Below, piece by piece: positions 34,030 to 44,570 of a stretch of 64,000 nucleotides of DNA (within the stretch, counting starts at the first letter, position 1; each line of letters starts with the position of its first letter). The stretch is from Posidonia oceanica (taxonomy: Eukaryota; Streptophyta; Magnoliopsida; Alismatales; Posidoniaceae), in assembly GCA_037176725.1 (NCBI GenBank), contig JAZBRS010000023.1, positions 31,987,001-32,051,000 of the forward strand, written 5' to 3'. The notes beneath the pieces are model-generated. The model was not told the DNA's origin. It made no database searches and saw only the letters and a program-made list of their open reading frames with translations. The translations under genes and the position numbers were made by a program.

Positions 34030-35254
34030 TGTTAGGATCGAGTGGCTACTCTAGAGGGGGGTGAATAGAGTATTTAAATTTTTCAGGATTCTTTGAAGTA
34101 TTATGCTTAAAGTTAATTAAACAAATATGCTCAAACAATATATAATGTTGAAATTTTATCTAAAGCACGCATAGAAGGGGAAGAGAGACAATGAAGTATA
34201 ACACAACTATGTATAGTGGTTCAGCCAACCTGGCCTAGTCCACTCCCAAATCCCCTCTGGAGTTCCCTTAATCTTAAATCAAAGTAAACTACACTTACTT
34301 GATGAAGATTGAAGCCTCCTCTGCAATATCCACAGAGCCCTTCTCACAGCCGGAGAAGTATACACACCTTGTTACAGCAAGCTTTACAACCAGTAACTCT
34401 TTTGATCTCCCACAACACAATTTGCAATTGAAACACACTTTGAGGCACTTGTTTGCTCACTAGGGAGAATTCTCGCTAAAAATAGATTTTGAAGCCTTGG
34501 AGAGATAGTATAGATGTGATCTGTATTGGTGCATGTTGGTAGGGTCCTTGGAGTCTTATTTATAGGTTTAGCAAGGTTTAAGACTGTGTCTAACGGCTAG
34601 CCCAATGGACTGAAACAGATAACTATTTCGGTATGCCGAAAATGACCGATCGACCGAAAAATAGCAACATTCGACAACATCGGCAGACCGAAATATTTCG
34701 GTGTTCCAAAAACCAACAACAGTAAAAAATAAATAATATTTTCCTGATGCCCCTAACTCGATATACCAGATAATAAATCAGTATGCCGATTTTGACCTGA
34801 CTTCTATTTTTCAAACAACGGTAAAAAATAAATGCTATTTTTACTGGGTGCCCTTGTTCGGTATACCAGGTGAAAATCGGTATGCCGATTTTGACCTGAT
34901 CTCTATACTCTGGATTTTCTCACATGGTTTCTTCTGGTACTTGGGTATGAATATTTCCTAGGTACTTTTAGGACGTTCTAGGAGATCTTTTACATCTTCT
35001 CTTAAAGTACAATAATGAAAAAAAATTGCATACAACATATTACAACATGAATAATAGTTTCTTGACTTTTCTTCTTGTCTTCATAAAGTCTCTGATGTAG
35101 AATTCCTTTCTGCTTTTAATGCTTCACTTGACGTTTTTCACAGGTTGACTTCTCTCATATAATTTTCCTATCTTAGAATCAACTGAAGAATAATATCTTA
35201 AGTAATATTATTTGTTATCATCAAAATTAAACATATCATAGATTATTTTCAACA
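34030..35254. mobile_element. Solo LTR G (1,225 bp), a different LTR family, inside the transposase gene
   Basis: Starts TGTTAGGATCGAGTGG and ends TTTTCAACA, with ATGTT on both sides (34025-34029 and 35255-35259). Orientation is uncertain. It contains a direct duplication of about 108 bases (around 34708-34800 and 34816-34902) with CGGTATGCCGATTTTGACCT motifs. It shares neither the core block nor the ends of the Tat LTRs. No coding region. A terminal-repeat miniature element was considered, but I see no internal second LTR. Confidence 0.8.
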
Positions 35255-36202
35255 ATGTTAACTAGGGAGGAACGCATTAATGATAATGTACACATTGGAG
35301 CGGCAAAGACACGTCATGAAGATAGTGTAATATTAGAGAAAGCACACCGATATGTCCATTTTAACTTAGATATAGTGGATCAATATAGACACCTGCACAT
35401 TGCAGAGATTCAAGAGAAAGAACCAAGGATATCTCCATGGTCGCTTGAAAGTAAACATCATACTGAATTTATATTTTGGATTAAGGAACATGTAAGTGCA
35501 ATAAACATAAGAGAGTTACTGTAGTCGTATCAAATTAAAATTAACGAAATCTGACAGTTAATTATGTTTGTTGTAGGTAAGGCAGTTGCGTTTACAAGGA
35601 AAAGAGGAAATCTCAGAAGATCTTAAGTGGCTTGCACGAGGCCCTAGTAGTGAAGTGACTTCATATGATGGATATTCTATAAATGGATGTAGATTTCATA
35701 CTAGGGAGCTGAGATCTAGACGCAAAACTCAAAATAGTGGTGTTATGTTGAGTGCACAAACTTCAAGTTATGCTAGTTCTAGAGATAGAAATCCTGTGTC
35801 TGATGGTGTCACTTACCATGGTATCTTGGAAGATGTATTGGAGTTGCATTATGGAGCATCTTTCAATGTTGTCTTGTTCAAATGCAACTGGTTTGATGAA
35901 TATACAACAAATCGATTTAAAAAGGACAGGCTTGGATTCAATTGTGTCAATATTAAACGAAATCGACATAAAGATGATCCTTTCATACTAGCTTTCCAAA
36001 CTGAGCAGTGCTTTTATGTTGAAGATCCAATTGATTTTGATTGGCACATTGTATTGAGAAAACCTTCGAGGAATTTCTATGACATGCTGCAAGTTGAAGA
36101 TGAGACCGATGTTAAGTCGCGTGCAAGTAGCGTGTACAACTTTGATGTAGCACAAAACATATCAACCATTTCTTGGTTTAGGAATGATGTAGACGGTACA
36201 AC
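35255..36202 (+). pseudogene. CACTA transposase C-terminal part, cut by element A
   Basis: LTREERINDNVHIGA follows directly from the segment before LTR G. After an intron at about 35525-35577 (ending TTGTAG), 35586-36202 encodes LKWLARGPSSEVTSYDGYSINGCRFHT and VLFKCNWFD with FILAFQTEQCFYVEDP, the C-terminal region (DUF4216-like) of TNP2 transposases. It stops at ACAAC (36198-36202), the putative left duplication of element A. Confidence 0.85.
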
Positions 36203-36476
36203 TGTAGACAGCCCATTTTGACAACTGACTGTTGGTGGATCTCTTTGGAAGCTTGCTCGGATCATGGCATGGCGGACCTGAACCCCCACCTAAACCCAAA
36301 CCCTAACCCAGACCTCAACCTCCAATTTGACCCAAAACCATCAAACTTACCCAAACCCTAACTCAGACCTAAATCCCACCTAAACTCCACCTAAGCCTAC
36401 CCAATCCCAAGCCTAAGCCTTAACCTAAGCCAACTCCTAAGAAAATCCCAAAAATACCCCTAAAAACTCTCTAGGC

Positions 36477-38152
36477 CGTTGGACGCTGCTTGGGCTAGCG
36501 TCTTACGTAGGACGCTAGGCATGACAGTGTGTGCCAGCGTCCTACGTTGGACGCTACCTGTGCCAGCGTCCTATGTTGGACGCGTAGTAAAGCGTCCAAC
36601 ACGTCGGCCGTGGCAGCCCCTTTGGCTCGAGATCTGCCGCACCAAGGGCCATCCTCCACAAGCTCCGCCGCTCCTCGTGGACTGCCCCGTCACTTGGCTT
36701 GCCCTAGGAGCCGGTCCCTCTCCCCGAAGCAGCTCGTACAAGCCACCACCCGGCCATATACAATCCGACCAAGCCACTTACTGCATGCTACCAACCGTTA
36801 CCTCCGTGACAGGAGGAGGACTTCCATGACCCCTGCCACCCTACGGCACTTACTCCCTGCCACCCTCCATCACCTCCGTCACCTCTCCACTGCCCTGCCA
36901 CTGTCCTCTTGTGTAGACCTCACCGATAAAACCAGAGAAACCAACCATTCGACCCAGGGGTGTGAATCCAATTCCAAAAACCAGAGCATTTCTAGCACTC
37001 CCCAGCGATTCTTAGCCTCCCCTCGTGCGAGAGAGAGCCTCCCTGAGCGTTCCCCAGCAACCAGGCCATTGCCGCGCCCGCACCAGTGCCGTCCACCAAC
37101 TCCGACCGACTCCGAGGCATACACTTGGCCCGCACCACAAGTAATTCTCTCCTCCTCGAGCGTCCCTCACTCCTCCCTTGTCCTCGCAAAGCCTCACATC
37201 GAGCTTCATGGCTTTCCGGCCTCTCAGATGGCCGAAAACTCCATGAACGCCGGCGGCAAGAGGGGGGAGGTGGGTGGAACAATCCACACACCCATTTCAT
37301 GCACTGATTGCATGTTTACGTTCGTTTTTGCATATTCATGCTTACTAGGTAGCTAGTTTTCCATTTTCAGTCAATTTAGATGCTTAATCATGCTCTGAGT
37401 TTTCCCGATCTGTTAGACGCTGAAACTGGTGCGTCTTGCGTAAGACGCACCCTGTCACAGCGTCTAACGTCTCTGTTTGTTTTTTTTTAATATGCTTCCT
37501 TGCAAATGTGGTTTGGATGTTGTTTTATGTGGATTAATATGATGCATGCTTTCTCATGAACTCCTGGATACCATGTTTTGGATCACATGTTGATTTTTGC
37601 TTGGAAATCTTTTCATATTTCAAAATATCTATCCAGGGTGTAAGACGCAAGGATCACTGCGTCTTATGTAAGACGCAAGCTCCATCAGCGTCTTACACTC
37701 CAGTTTACTATTTTGCAAATAACATCTTAAAATCATTTTTTCTTGGAATGTTTGCTTGATTCATGATGTACACCAAGTTTTTATCTATCTTCAGTGGCTT
37801 GCTATTTTCCTTTATGATCCACGATCCCAAATACATGCCATGTTTTTATGAACCTATGTTCTCTGCGTTAGACGTAGAGATTCCTGCATCTTATGTAAGA
37901 TGTAGGGGTGTCCAGCATCTAACACCATATGCCTGCTTAATCCTGATTTAGTGCCTGCATCATGTTTTTAGGTTTGCTTGCTATTGCATCAATTTTCTGG
38001 CATGATTTACCTGTCCACAGTTGCAACATTGCATTTAAATCATTGTTTATCAAAATATGCATGCATATCTTTAAAAATCATGGACTTAGGTGTTAGACAC
38101 TGAGGATCCCAGCGTCCAACGTTAGACGCTGGTGATCTCAGCGTCCATCACT
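36477..38152. repeat. Five dispersed double-hairpin units in LTR A
   Basis: Each unit of about 60 bases has the plan arm - loop - complementary arm - arm - loop - complementary arm. The unit at 37638 uses GTGTAAGACGC / GCGTCTTATG / TAAGACGC / GCGTCTTACAC. The one at 37412 starts GTTAGACGC and closes GCGTCTAAC, and the one at 37865 uses ATCTTA/TAAGAT. The arms differ between units but keep pairing. The first unit (36477-36606) is longer. Loops of about 11 bases vary freely. LTR B has the same plan with GTTGGACGC arms. Confidence 0.8.
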
Positions 38153-38624
38153 TTAACTTGCTGCACCTTGATTTCAAGCACAGATTTTGATTCAAACATT
38201 GTTTTCTGCATTTTGTCGCTTCCAGTGCATGCTATAGCATCCATGCACGCTGCTTGATCACTGTTTCCTGTTTTGCACCTTGCATCGCTTGTTTTCCCGT
38301 GGTTTTCCACCTCAGACTTGTTTTCGATCACATGTCGCTATTTGCATTGCATGGCTTTCTCAGGCGTCTTGTTTTCTCGCTTGCATCCATTAGGGCGATG
38401 ATGCTTACTGTTTGGACTTCTTTAGAACCGTGGTATGCTCGGTTTAGATACCAACAGCGCCGCTGAGCACATAGATCGCATGTTTTGTTTTCCCTCATAT
38501 GTCATGCCATCTTAAGCATGTAATTAAGCATACATTAAGCATTCATAGCATGGCATAGCATTATCGCCTACGGGTGTACAGTTAATGGCAAGCACTCCCG
38601 ACATTCCCGCATATGCGAGTGAAA

Positions 38625-38839
38625 AGCCTAGAAAGACCGATTCCTGGCGTATGGGGGTGCCTAACACCTTTCTCATGCGTAACAGGAGTCTTTACCCTTT
38701 CTTTGGCTTGTAATGACCATTATGCCCTTATCCTACGCACGAGTCATATTTTTGCATAACATTGCACGCACTTGCGTGTTTTTTTCATGCTTTCTTCGAT
38801 TTTCCTCGTCTTCTGATTTAATAGACTAGGTGGCGACTC
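38625..38839 (+). promoter_or_regulatory. Conserved LTR core and internal primer-site-like nonamer, LTR A
   Basis: AGAAAGACCGATTC, GGTGCCTAACACC (38656-38668) and TGGCGACTC (38831-38839), the last 161 bases before the start of the true primer site. Confidence 0.75.
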
Positions 38840-38991
38840 TATTTTTGCTTTATCCTTTGTTTTCTTCACCTTTTCCGGTGTTTTCGAGTCGAGTGTCCTT
38901 CCTCGAATTCACCATTGGTCGTGACCTCTTATCGGTCAGCGTGCGTGAACTTTGGCAGCGCGGATCGCATTGCTGGGACGGTTACAGGAAG

Positions 38992-39009
38992 TGGCGACTC
39001 CGCTGGGGA
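38992..39009 (+). promoter_or_regulatory. Primer binding site, tRNA-Arg, element A
   Basis: TGGCGACTCCGCTGGGGA, complementary to the 3' end of a plant tRNA-Arg including CCA. Five bases (GGAAG) separate it from the LTR. Confidence 0.9.
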
Positions 39010-39956
39010 TGGAAGACTCTGGCTTTCGTTGGCTTTTCGCTTGCATGGTTTTTTCACTTGTGCATGCCTTGCCTACTTGCCTGTTTGCTTATCCAAGCTT
39101 TATCTCTTGCTTAATTCCATGCCTAAATACTTGCTTGACGCAATAATACATGCCTTTTGAGTGGTGAAGGTTTTGTTTTATACAAATGCTATGCCACTAC
39201 ACATGCACATGCCATGTATTCTTGCCTTTTGATATGATGAATGCTTCCTTTCACCGTCATGTCCACAACACTTGCACATGCCATGCACATGCCTTTTGCC
39301 TTGGTATATGATTGCTTGCTTACCATGACTCCACGTTTCTTTCCCTTTTGCATATGCCATGCCTAGGATATTAGAGACATGCTTGCTTCCCCTTTGGCTT
39401 AATTTGAAAACCACAATAAAGCCAAACAATAAAACTTAAGCAAAATTAGAGTCAAACTTGCAATTTTCCCCTTTTTGGCTAAATAAAATGCAAGTAAAAC
39501 ACTTAATAGCATATTTGCATGAATGTTCATCCTAGAAAGCATGCATCTTCTCATCTCTGAGTCCATCCACCAGTCTGAGAAGGACAGTACTAGTCTCTTA
39601 TTCCATTTGCTTTGGCCTAGGGTGAGTTGGTCGGTCTGTCCCCCTTGTCAGGGGCCGTGTCTGTGATAGTAGAGGGTACAGCCCATGCTTTGGCAGGGTC
39701 GAGGCTCCTAACGCACCACCCGTTATTGCCTGAGCTTTGGTCAGGATTTAGACGAGGACCTTATTTTTCTAATCCGAGTCATTAAACCCATACCCATGAG
39801 CGAGCCTGAGTAGGCAACCTACTCAGGACATGCATGGTGAGAGAGCGCATATTAGGACATCCATCTGCATGTGTGCCATTCATGCCACCCTAAATAACTT
39901 GCATTGCGTCCATATCTAACGCCTTTCATGGTTTTTGCCCATTTACTGCTAGGTGT
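39010..39956 (+). promoter_or_regulatory. 5' leader of element A, interrupted by solo LTR E
   Basis: Conserved leader block at 39535-39850 (CTGAGTCCATC, CAGTCTGAGAAGGA, GGTCTGTCCCCC with stem-loop CCCC-TTGTCA-GGGG at 39641-39654). It ends TTTACTGCTAG, an acceptor-like sequence (AG at 39951-39952), immediately before the GGTGT duplication of LTR E. No ORF of note. Confidence 0.65.
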
Positions 39957-40111
39957 TGTAGTAACCCTGAAAATCGACACGTCCATGCACGCTGCCAAAG
40001 CTCGCGTGCACCGACCGACAAAAGGCCACTATAAGTGGGTGGATCTGAGGAAGGAAACTCGACTCAAAAACACTGATAAAGGAAGGAAAAAACAAAGATA
40101 AAGCAAATTTG

Positions 40112-40330
40112 GAGTCACCACCTAGTCTATTAAATCGGGAGACAAGGAAAACCGAGGAAAAGCATAAAAAACATGCAAATGGGTGCAATGCTATGCAAAA
40201 TAAATGACTCGTGCCTAAGATGAGGGCATAATGATCATTGCGTGCCAAGAGAAAGGGTAAGGACTCCTGTTACGCACGGAGAAGGTGTTAGGCACCCCTG
40301 ATACGTCCAGAATCGGTCTTTCTAGGCTTC
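40112..40330 (-). promoter_or_regulatory. Conserved LTR core and internal primer-site-like nonamer, LTR E
   Basis: GGTGCCTAACACC (40296-40284) and TGGTGACTC (40120-40112), one C-to-T change from the nonamer of the other LTRs. Confidence 0.7.
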
Positions 40331-41299
40331 TCGCTCAAATATGCAGGAAGGTGCATGCTCTAAATACCTAAATGCCATGAATGCTTAATTACATGCTCAA
40401 GTGTATGCTCAAGGTGCTAAGATGCGTGAAGGGAATTAAACGTGCAATCTATGTGCTCAGCAACACTGCCAGTGTTCTGAACCAGACATGCCTTGGTTCA
40501 TAAGAACTCCAGACAATAAGCATCACTGCCTAAATGCAATGCAGGCGAGAAACAAAACGACAGATAAAACCATGCAATGCAAAGCGACATGCAAAGGGAA
40601 ACAAAATAGAAGTAGAAAACCATGCAATGCAAGGGTGCGGCAAGCAAAGCGAAGCAAAGCAGAGGCGATAAAGCCTAATCTATATGCTCGAGAAAACAGA
40701 TCGAGAAAATAATGTATGCAATGCAAGTTATAAGGCAATGAATGATATATAGTGACTCAAATGAGCATGACTTGACGACCTGATGCCTGATTTGAACAAA
40801 CTTAGGTTGGATGAAAGATCATTCAACCAGGAAGACCTAAGCGATTAGATCATGAAGATCCAACGGTCTGATCAAAAGTTATCCAGAGATCAAGCCAGAT
40901 AGATCAAGAGCCAAATGAATCCCAAGGATGCAATGGAGGTCAAATAGGGGGTCTAAATGCAATATGCCTATGTATGCATGCAATGCAATGAGGTTCTACA
41001 TGCAATGCAACCAATGATGCTGGGAAAAAGTGCAAGGGACAACATGCAATGTTATGCAAGTGCAATGCTTGCAACAGTTCAAATATTGGACCTAAATGCA
41101 ATAAAAGGAAACTACCAGACTTAATTGCAATGTTATGAGAAAGATGCAATGCAATATAGTTAAAGTGCAGTGAAAACTAATTATGCAATATAGTAAGCAA
41201 GCAGGGGCAAAATGCAACATCAGTTAAAAGAACACATGCAACAGTTTAAAGATCGGACTAACATGCAATATGAGAAAACTGTAGGATTTATGTGCAAGG

Positions 41300-42640
41300 C
41301 AGAATAAATATGAATGCATGCAACATTTTAGGAGTTAGGACTAACATGCAATTAATACAAACTGTTGGATTAAATTGCAAATCAATATAGACATGAAAGC
41401 ATGCAACAGTTTAAGCTTAGGACTAACATGCAATTAGAATAAACTATTGGACTTATATGCAATGCAAAATAGACATGAAAGCATGCAACAGTTTAAGATT
41501 ATGACTAAGCATGCAATTAAAATAAACTGTTGGATTAAATTGCAAAGCAATATAGACATGAAAGCATGCAATAGTTTGAAATTAGGACTAACATGCAATT
41601 AAAATAAACTATTGGACTTATATGCAATGCAAAATAGACATGAAAGCATGCAACAGTTTAAGATTAGGACTAGCATGCAATTAAAATAAACTGTTGGACT
41701 TATATGTAATGTAATATGGTTGCTAAATGAAATTAAATGAAAGATGAATGCATGCAGGACTTATATGCCAATAAACTTAAGTGTTGGACTAAATGTTAAT
41801 GCAATATAGTTTAAAAAATGGAATTAAATGACTGCTGAATGCAGGCAGGACTCAAATGTAAATAAACTTAAGTGCTGGATTTAAATGCAATGCAATATAG
41901 TTTAAAAATAAAATTAAATGAAATGCCAACTGGATGTAGGACTTAAATGTAAATAAACTAAAATGCTGGAGTAAATTGCAATGCAGTATAGTTTAAAAAT
42001 AAAATTAAATGAAATGCAAAATGCATGCAGGACTTATATGCAAATAAACTTAAGTGCTGAATTTAAATGCAATGCAATATAGTTTAAAAAATGGAATTAA
42101 ATGACTGTTGAATGCATGCAGGACTTATATGCAAATAAACTTAAGTGCTGGATTTAAATGCAATGCAATATAGTTTAAAAATAAAATTAAATGAAATGCT
42201 AATTGGATGCAGGACTTAAATGCAAATAAACTAAAATGCTGGATTAAATTGCAATGCAGTATAGTTTAAAAATAAAATTAAATGAAATGCTAACTGGATG
42301 CAGTACTTAAATGCAAATAAACTAAAATGCTGGAATAAATTGCAATGTAGTATAGTTTAAAAATAAAATTAAATGAAATGCTAACTGGATGCAGTACTTA
42401 AATGCAAATAAACTAAAATGCTGGAATAAATTGCAATGTAGTATATTTTAAAAATAAAATTAAATGAAATGCTAACTGGATGCAGGACTTAAATGCAAAT
42501 AAACTAAAATACTGGATTAAATTGCAATGCAATATAGTTTAAAAATAAAATTAAATGAAATGCTAATTGGATGCAGGACTTAAATGCAAATAAACTAAAA
42601 TGCTGGATTAAATGATAATGCAATATAGTAAAAAAAACGA
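41300..42640. repeat. Satellite-like tandem array in LTR E: 82-83-bp then 91-bp units
   Basis: Landmark ATAGACATG recurs at 41387, 41469, 41552 and 41634 (82, 83, 82 bp). Landmark ATAGTTT recurs at 41806, 41897, 41988, 42079, 42170, 42261, 42352, 42443 (ATATTTT) and 42534, exactly 91 bp apart each time. Units are AT-rich with TGCAATGCAA and AAATTAAATGAAATGC. LTR C has a more diverged, irregular version of this composition at 15700-16760. No coding potential. Confidence 0.92.
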
Positions 42641-44434
42641 AAGCTTAAATCGAATTAATGGAACAGTAGCTGCGGACGCCGGCGAGCGAACTACCGGCGA
42701 GGGAGGTTGGCAGCCTACTGGAGACTACCTCCGACCCAGGTGGCGGAGTAGCAAGCTCAGGGGGGGTCCGGCGGAGGTTTGTAGGTGAAGAGGCGGTGGG
42801 CACGGGCGACAGCGGAGGTGCAGTTGGTTGCCGGAGCTGCGTTGAAGATCGCCGGAGCTGGAGGAGACGGCTGTTGCAGCGATCCAGAGAGCCTTCGGCC
42901 AAGAGGAATGGCCAGGAAGCAAGGGGAGGAGATTCCACAGGTGAGGGAGGTTTTGCCGGGCCATGACGACGTGCAAGTCGCTCCCCCGACATCGGTGGAT
43001 CGCAACAGTCGTCGCTCCGACAGACGGCGGTGCTGGAGACCACGATGGGGCACCGGCGGGGCACGGGCGAGGCTCAGGTGAGTCAGGCGACGTCCGGAGA
43101 AGGCTCAGGAGTGATCCGGAGGAGCGGAGGCAGTCTATCGTGGTGATGTGCAGTTTTACTAGCGAATGTTGTCGGAGAAGAAGAAGAAGACGACGAGCAT
43201 GGAAAAGGAGATACAAGACTCGAAATGCGCAATAAAGAGGCAAATAAGCAAGAGACGAATGCCACGAAGCTCTGGGAAGAAACCGTTACCTGAGTGCGTG
43301 CACAGAGGAGGCTGCCGACATCAGGTGGGTTCGGCCAACGACGTCGCTGGCGGAGGAGGCGCTGGAGGCGTGGGTAGCTGCTCGGCGCAATTGGGTCGAG
43401 TCAGACGGTGTTCTCTGGAGCTCAGGGAGGTCTCAGATCTCTCTTCTACCTCTCAGCTCCCTCTTTCAATGTTTGGGTGTCTCTCTGAGAAATTGAATTC
43501 TCTCTTCCCTCTCTCACTGTGGCTCTCTATCTGTGTGATGGGGATCTCCGGTGGGTGCCATGGGAATGGGAAGTGGATGGAGAGGTGAGTTGCAGTGAAG
43601 GAAAATGGAGTGGAGCGTTGGTTGCAGTGGAAGAAAGATGAGTTGCAGTTACTGTAGGTGCGAATTGAGTGGAGAAGGAGATGGTGAATTGCTGGAGTCG
43701 GGGGAATGAATTGTTGCTGCTGCTGTTGGTTTTGTTGTCGGCCACCCAAGTGGGAAAGAGAGGCAAGTGGATGGCAAGGGAAGTAACTTGCTGTCGTCTC
43801 CTCTATCAGGCCGGTGAGGCGATGGAGAAGTGCTGTGAGGGGCAAGTGGTGGAGGCAGTAAGTGGGGTTGTGATGGGTAGTAAGTGAGGAGTGGTCGGTA
43901 GCTGTTGACGTGAGTGAAATCGATGGAAGGCTGTGCTGGACTGAAGGCAGGGGAGAGTCGGGGAGGAAGGAAGGAGGAGGAGCAGCTGCAATGCGCAGGC
44001 CGTGGGTGTGGAAAGAAAGAAAAAAAGAAAAGAAGGGAAGAGAACGGGCTGGGCTGAAGGTGTGGGCCAAAGAAAAAAGAAAAAAGAAAGAAGAAGGAGA
44101 GGTGAGTGGGCTTGGGCCGCAGGTGACAAAAAAAGGTGGAAAGAAATAAAAAGAAAGGAAGGAAGAAAGAAAGAAAGAAGAAGAAGAAGAAAGAAAGAAA
44201 GAAAAAAAAAGATGGGCTTGTGGGCTTGGGCTGAAGAAAAAAGGAAAAAAGAAGAAGAAAAGAAAAGGTGGGCTTGGGCTTGAAGAAGAAGAAAAGAAAA
44301 AAGAGGAAAGAAAGAAAAGAAAGAAGAAAAGAACTTGGGCTTAGGCTTGATAATGGGTTTGGTTTTAGGTTTTTTTTAAGGGTTTTGGAGAAAACCACCA
44401 ACACAGTCTGTCAAAATGGAGTGTCTATAGGTGC

Positions 44435-44570
44435 GAGTTTCCCCAGCCAAGAGCTCGAGTGTCCCTCCTTCTTGTCTTCAAGTTATCTGTCGCCTCCAAC
44501 AATAGCTCGTCTTAGGTCTCGCGCTTCTGCTTCCAGCCGCAAACTCATTCGCACCCGCTCGCAGTCCGTT
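44435..44570 (+). other. Continuation of the element A leader after solo LTR E
   Basis: GCGAGTTTCCCCAGCCAAGAG followed by CTCGAGTGTCCCTC matches the sequence between acceptor and gag in element B (52094-52125). This confirms that LTR E interrupted a leader and that A continues here. Confidence 0.75.

Larger units (their letters stand above)
25275..36202 (+). mobile_element. CACTA (En/Spm, TNP2-type) transposon, 5' part, multiply interrupted
   Basis: Begins CACTACAACAAAA at 25275, a standard CACTA terminus, preceded by CTA as possible 3-bp duplication. Subterminal motifs follow to about 25450. After a gap filled by solo LTR F, transposase exons run from 31819 to 36202, themselves interrupted by solo LTR G. 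Element A then cuts it at 36203, so the 3' end is outside the window. All three insertions have the 5-bp target duplication of LTR elements or, for A, its left half. Confidence 0.88.
36203..38986 (+). mobile_element. 5' LTR of element A (2.8 kb)
   Basis: Begins TGTAGACAGCCCATTTTGAC and ends GGTTACA, followed by GGAAG and the primer site. It is the shortest Tat-type LTR here. Inside: telomere-like tract with two AAACCCTAAC motifs (36298-36307, 36353-36362), hairpin units at 36477-36606, 37412-37470, 37638-37697, 37865-37924 and 38092-38152, the conserved GATGATGCTTACTG block (38396), the core (38656-38668) and TGGCGACTC (38831-38839). Confidence 0.9.
39957..44429 (-). mobile_element. Solo LTR E (4.5 kb), minus strand, in the leader of element A
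   Basis: On the minus strand it starts TATAGACACTCCATTTTGAC (44429) and ends GGGTTACTACA (39957). Flanks are GGTGT (39952-39956) and GGTGC (44430-44434), one base different, taken as a decayed 5-bp duplication. No primer site follows the LTR end, so it is a solo LTR. It holds a core (40296-40284), a nonamer with one change (40120-40112), a tandem repeat array (41300-42640), a GC-rich part with donor-like CAGGTAACGG (GT at 43289-43288) and a purine tract (44000-44340). Confidence 0.85.

Noticed and set aside
36529..37356. 275-codon Pro/Ser/Arg-rich frame in LTR A
   Set aside because: Lies wholly in the GC-rich part of an LTR; comparable frames occur in the GC-rich parts of the other LTRs without shared sequence.
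43649..44404. 251-codon Phe/Ser-rich minus-strand frame with apparent membrane segments
   Set aside because: Read from the purine-rich low-complexity tract of solo LTR E; similar frames arise in every such tract.
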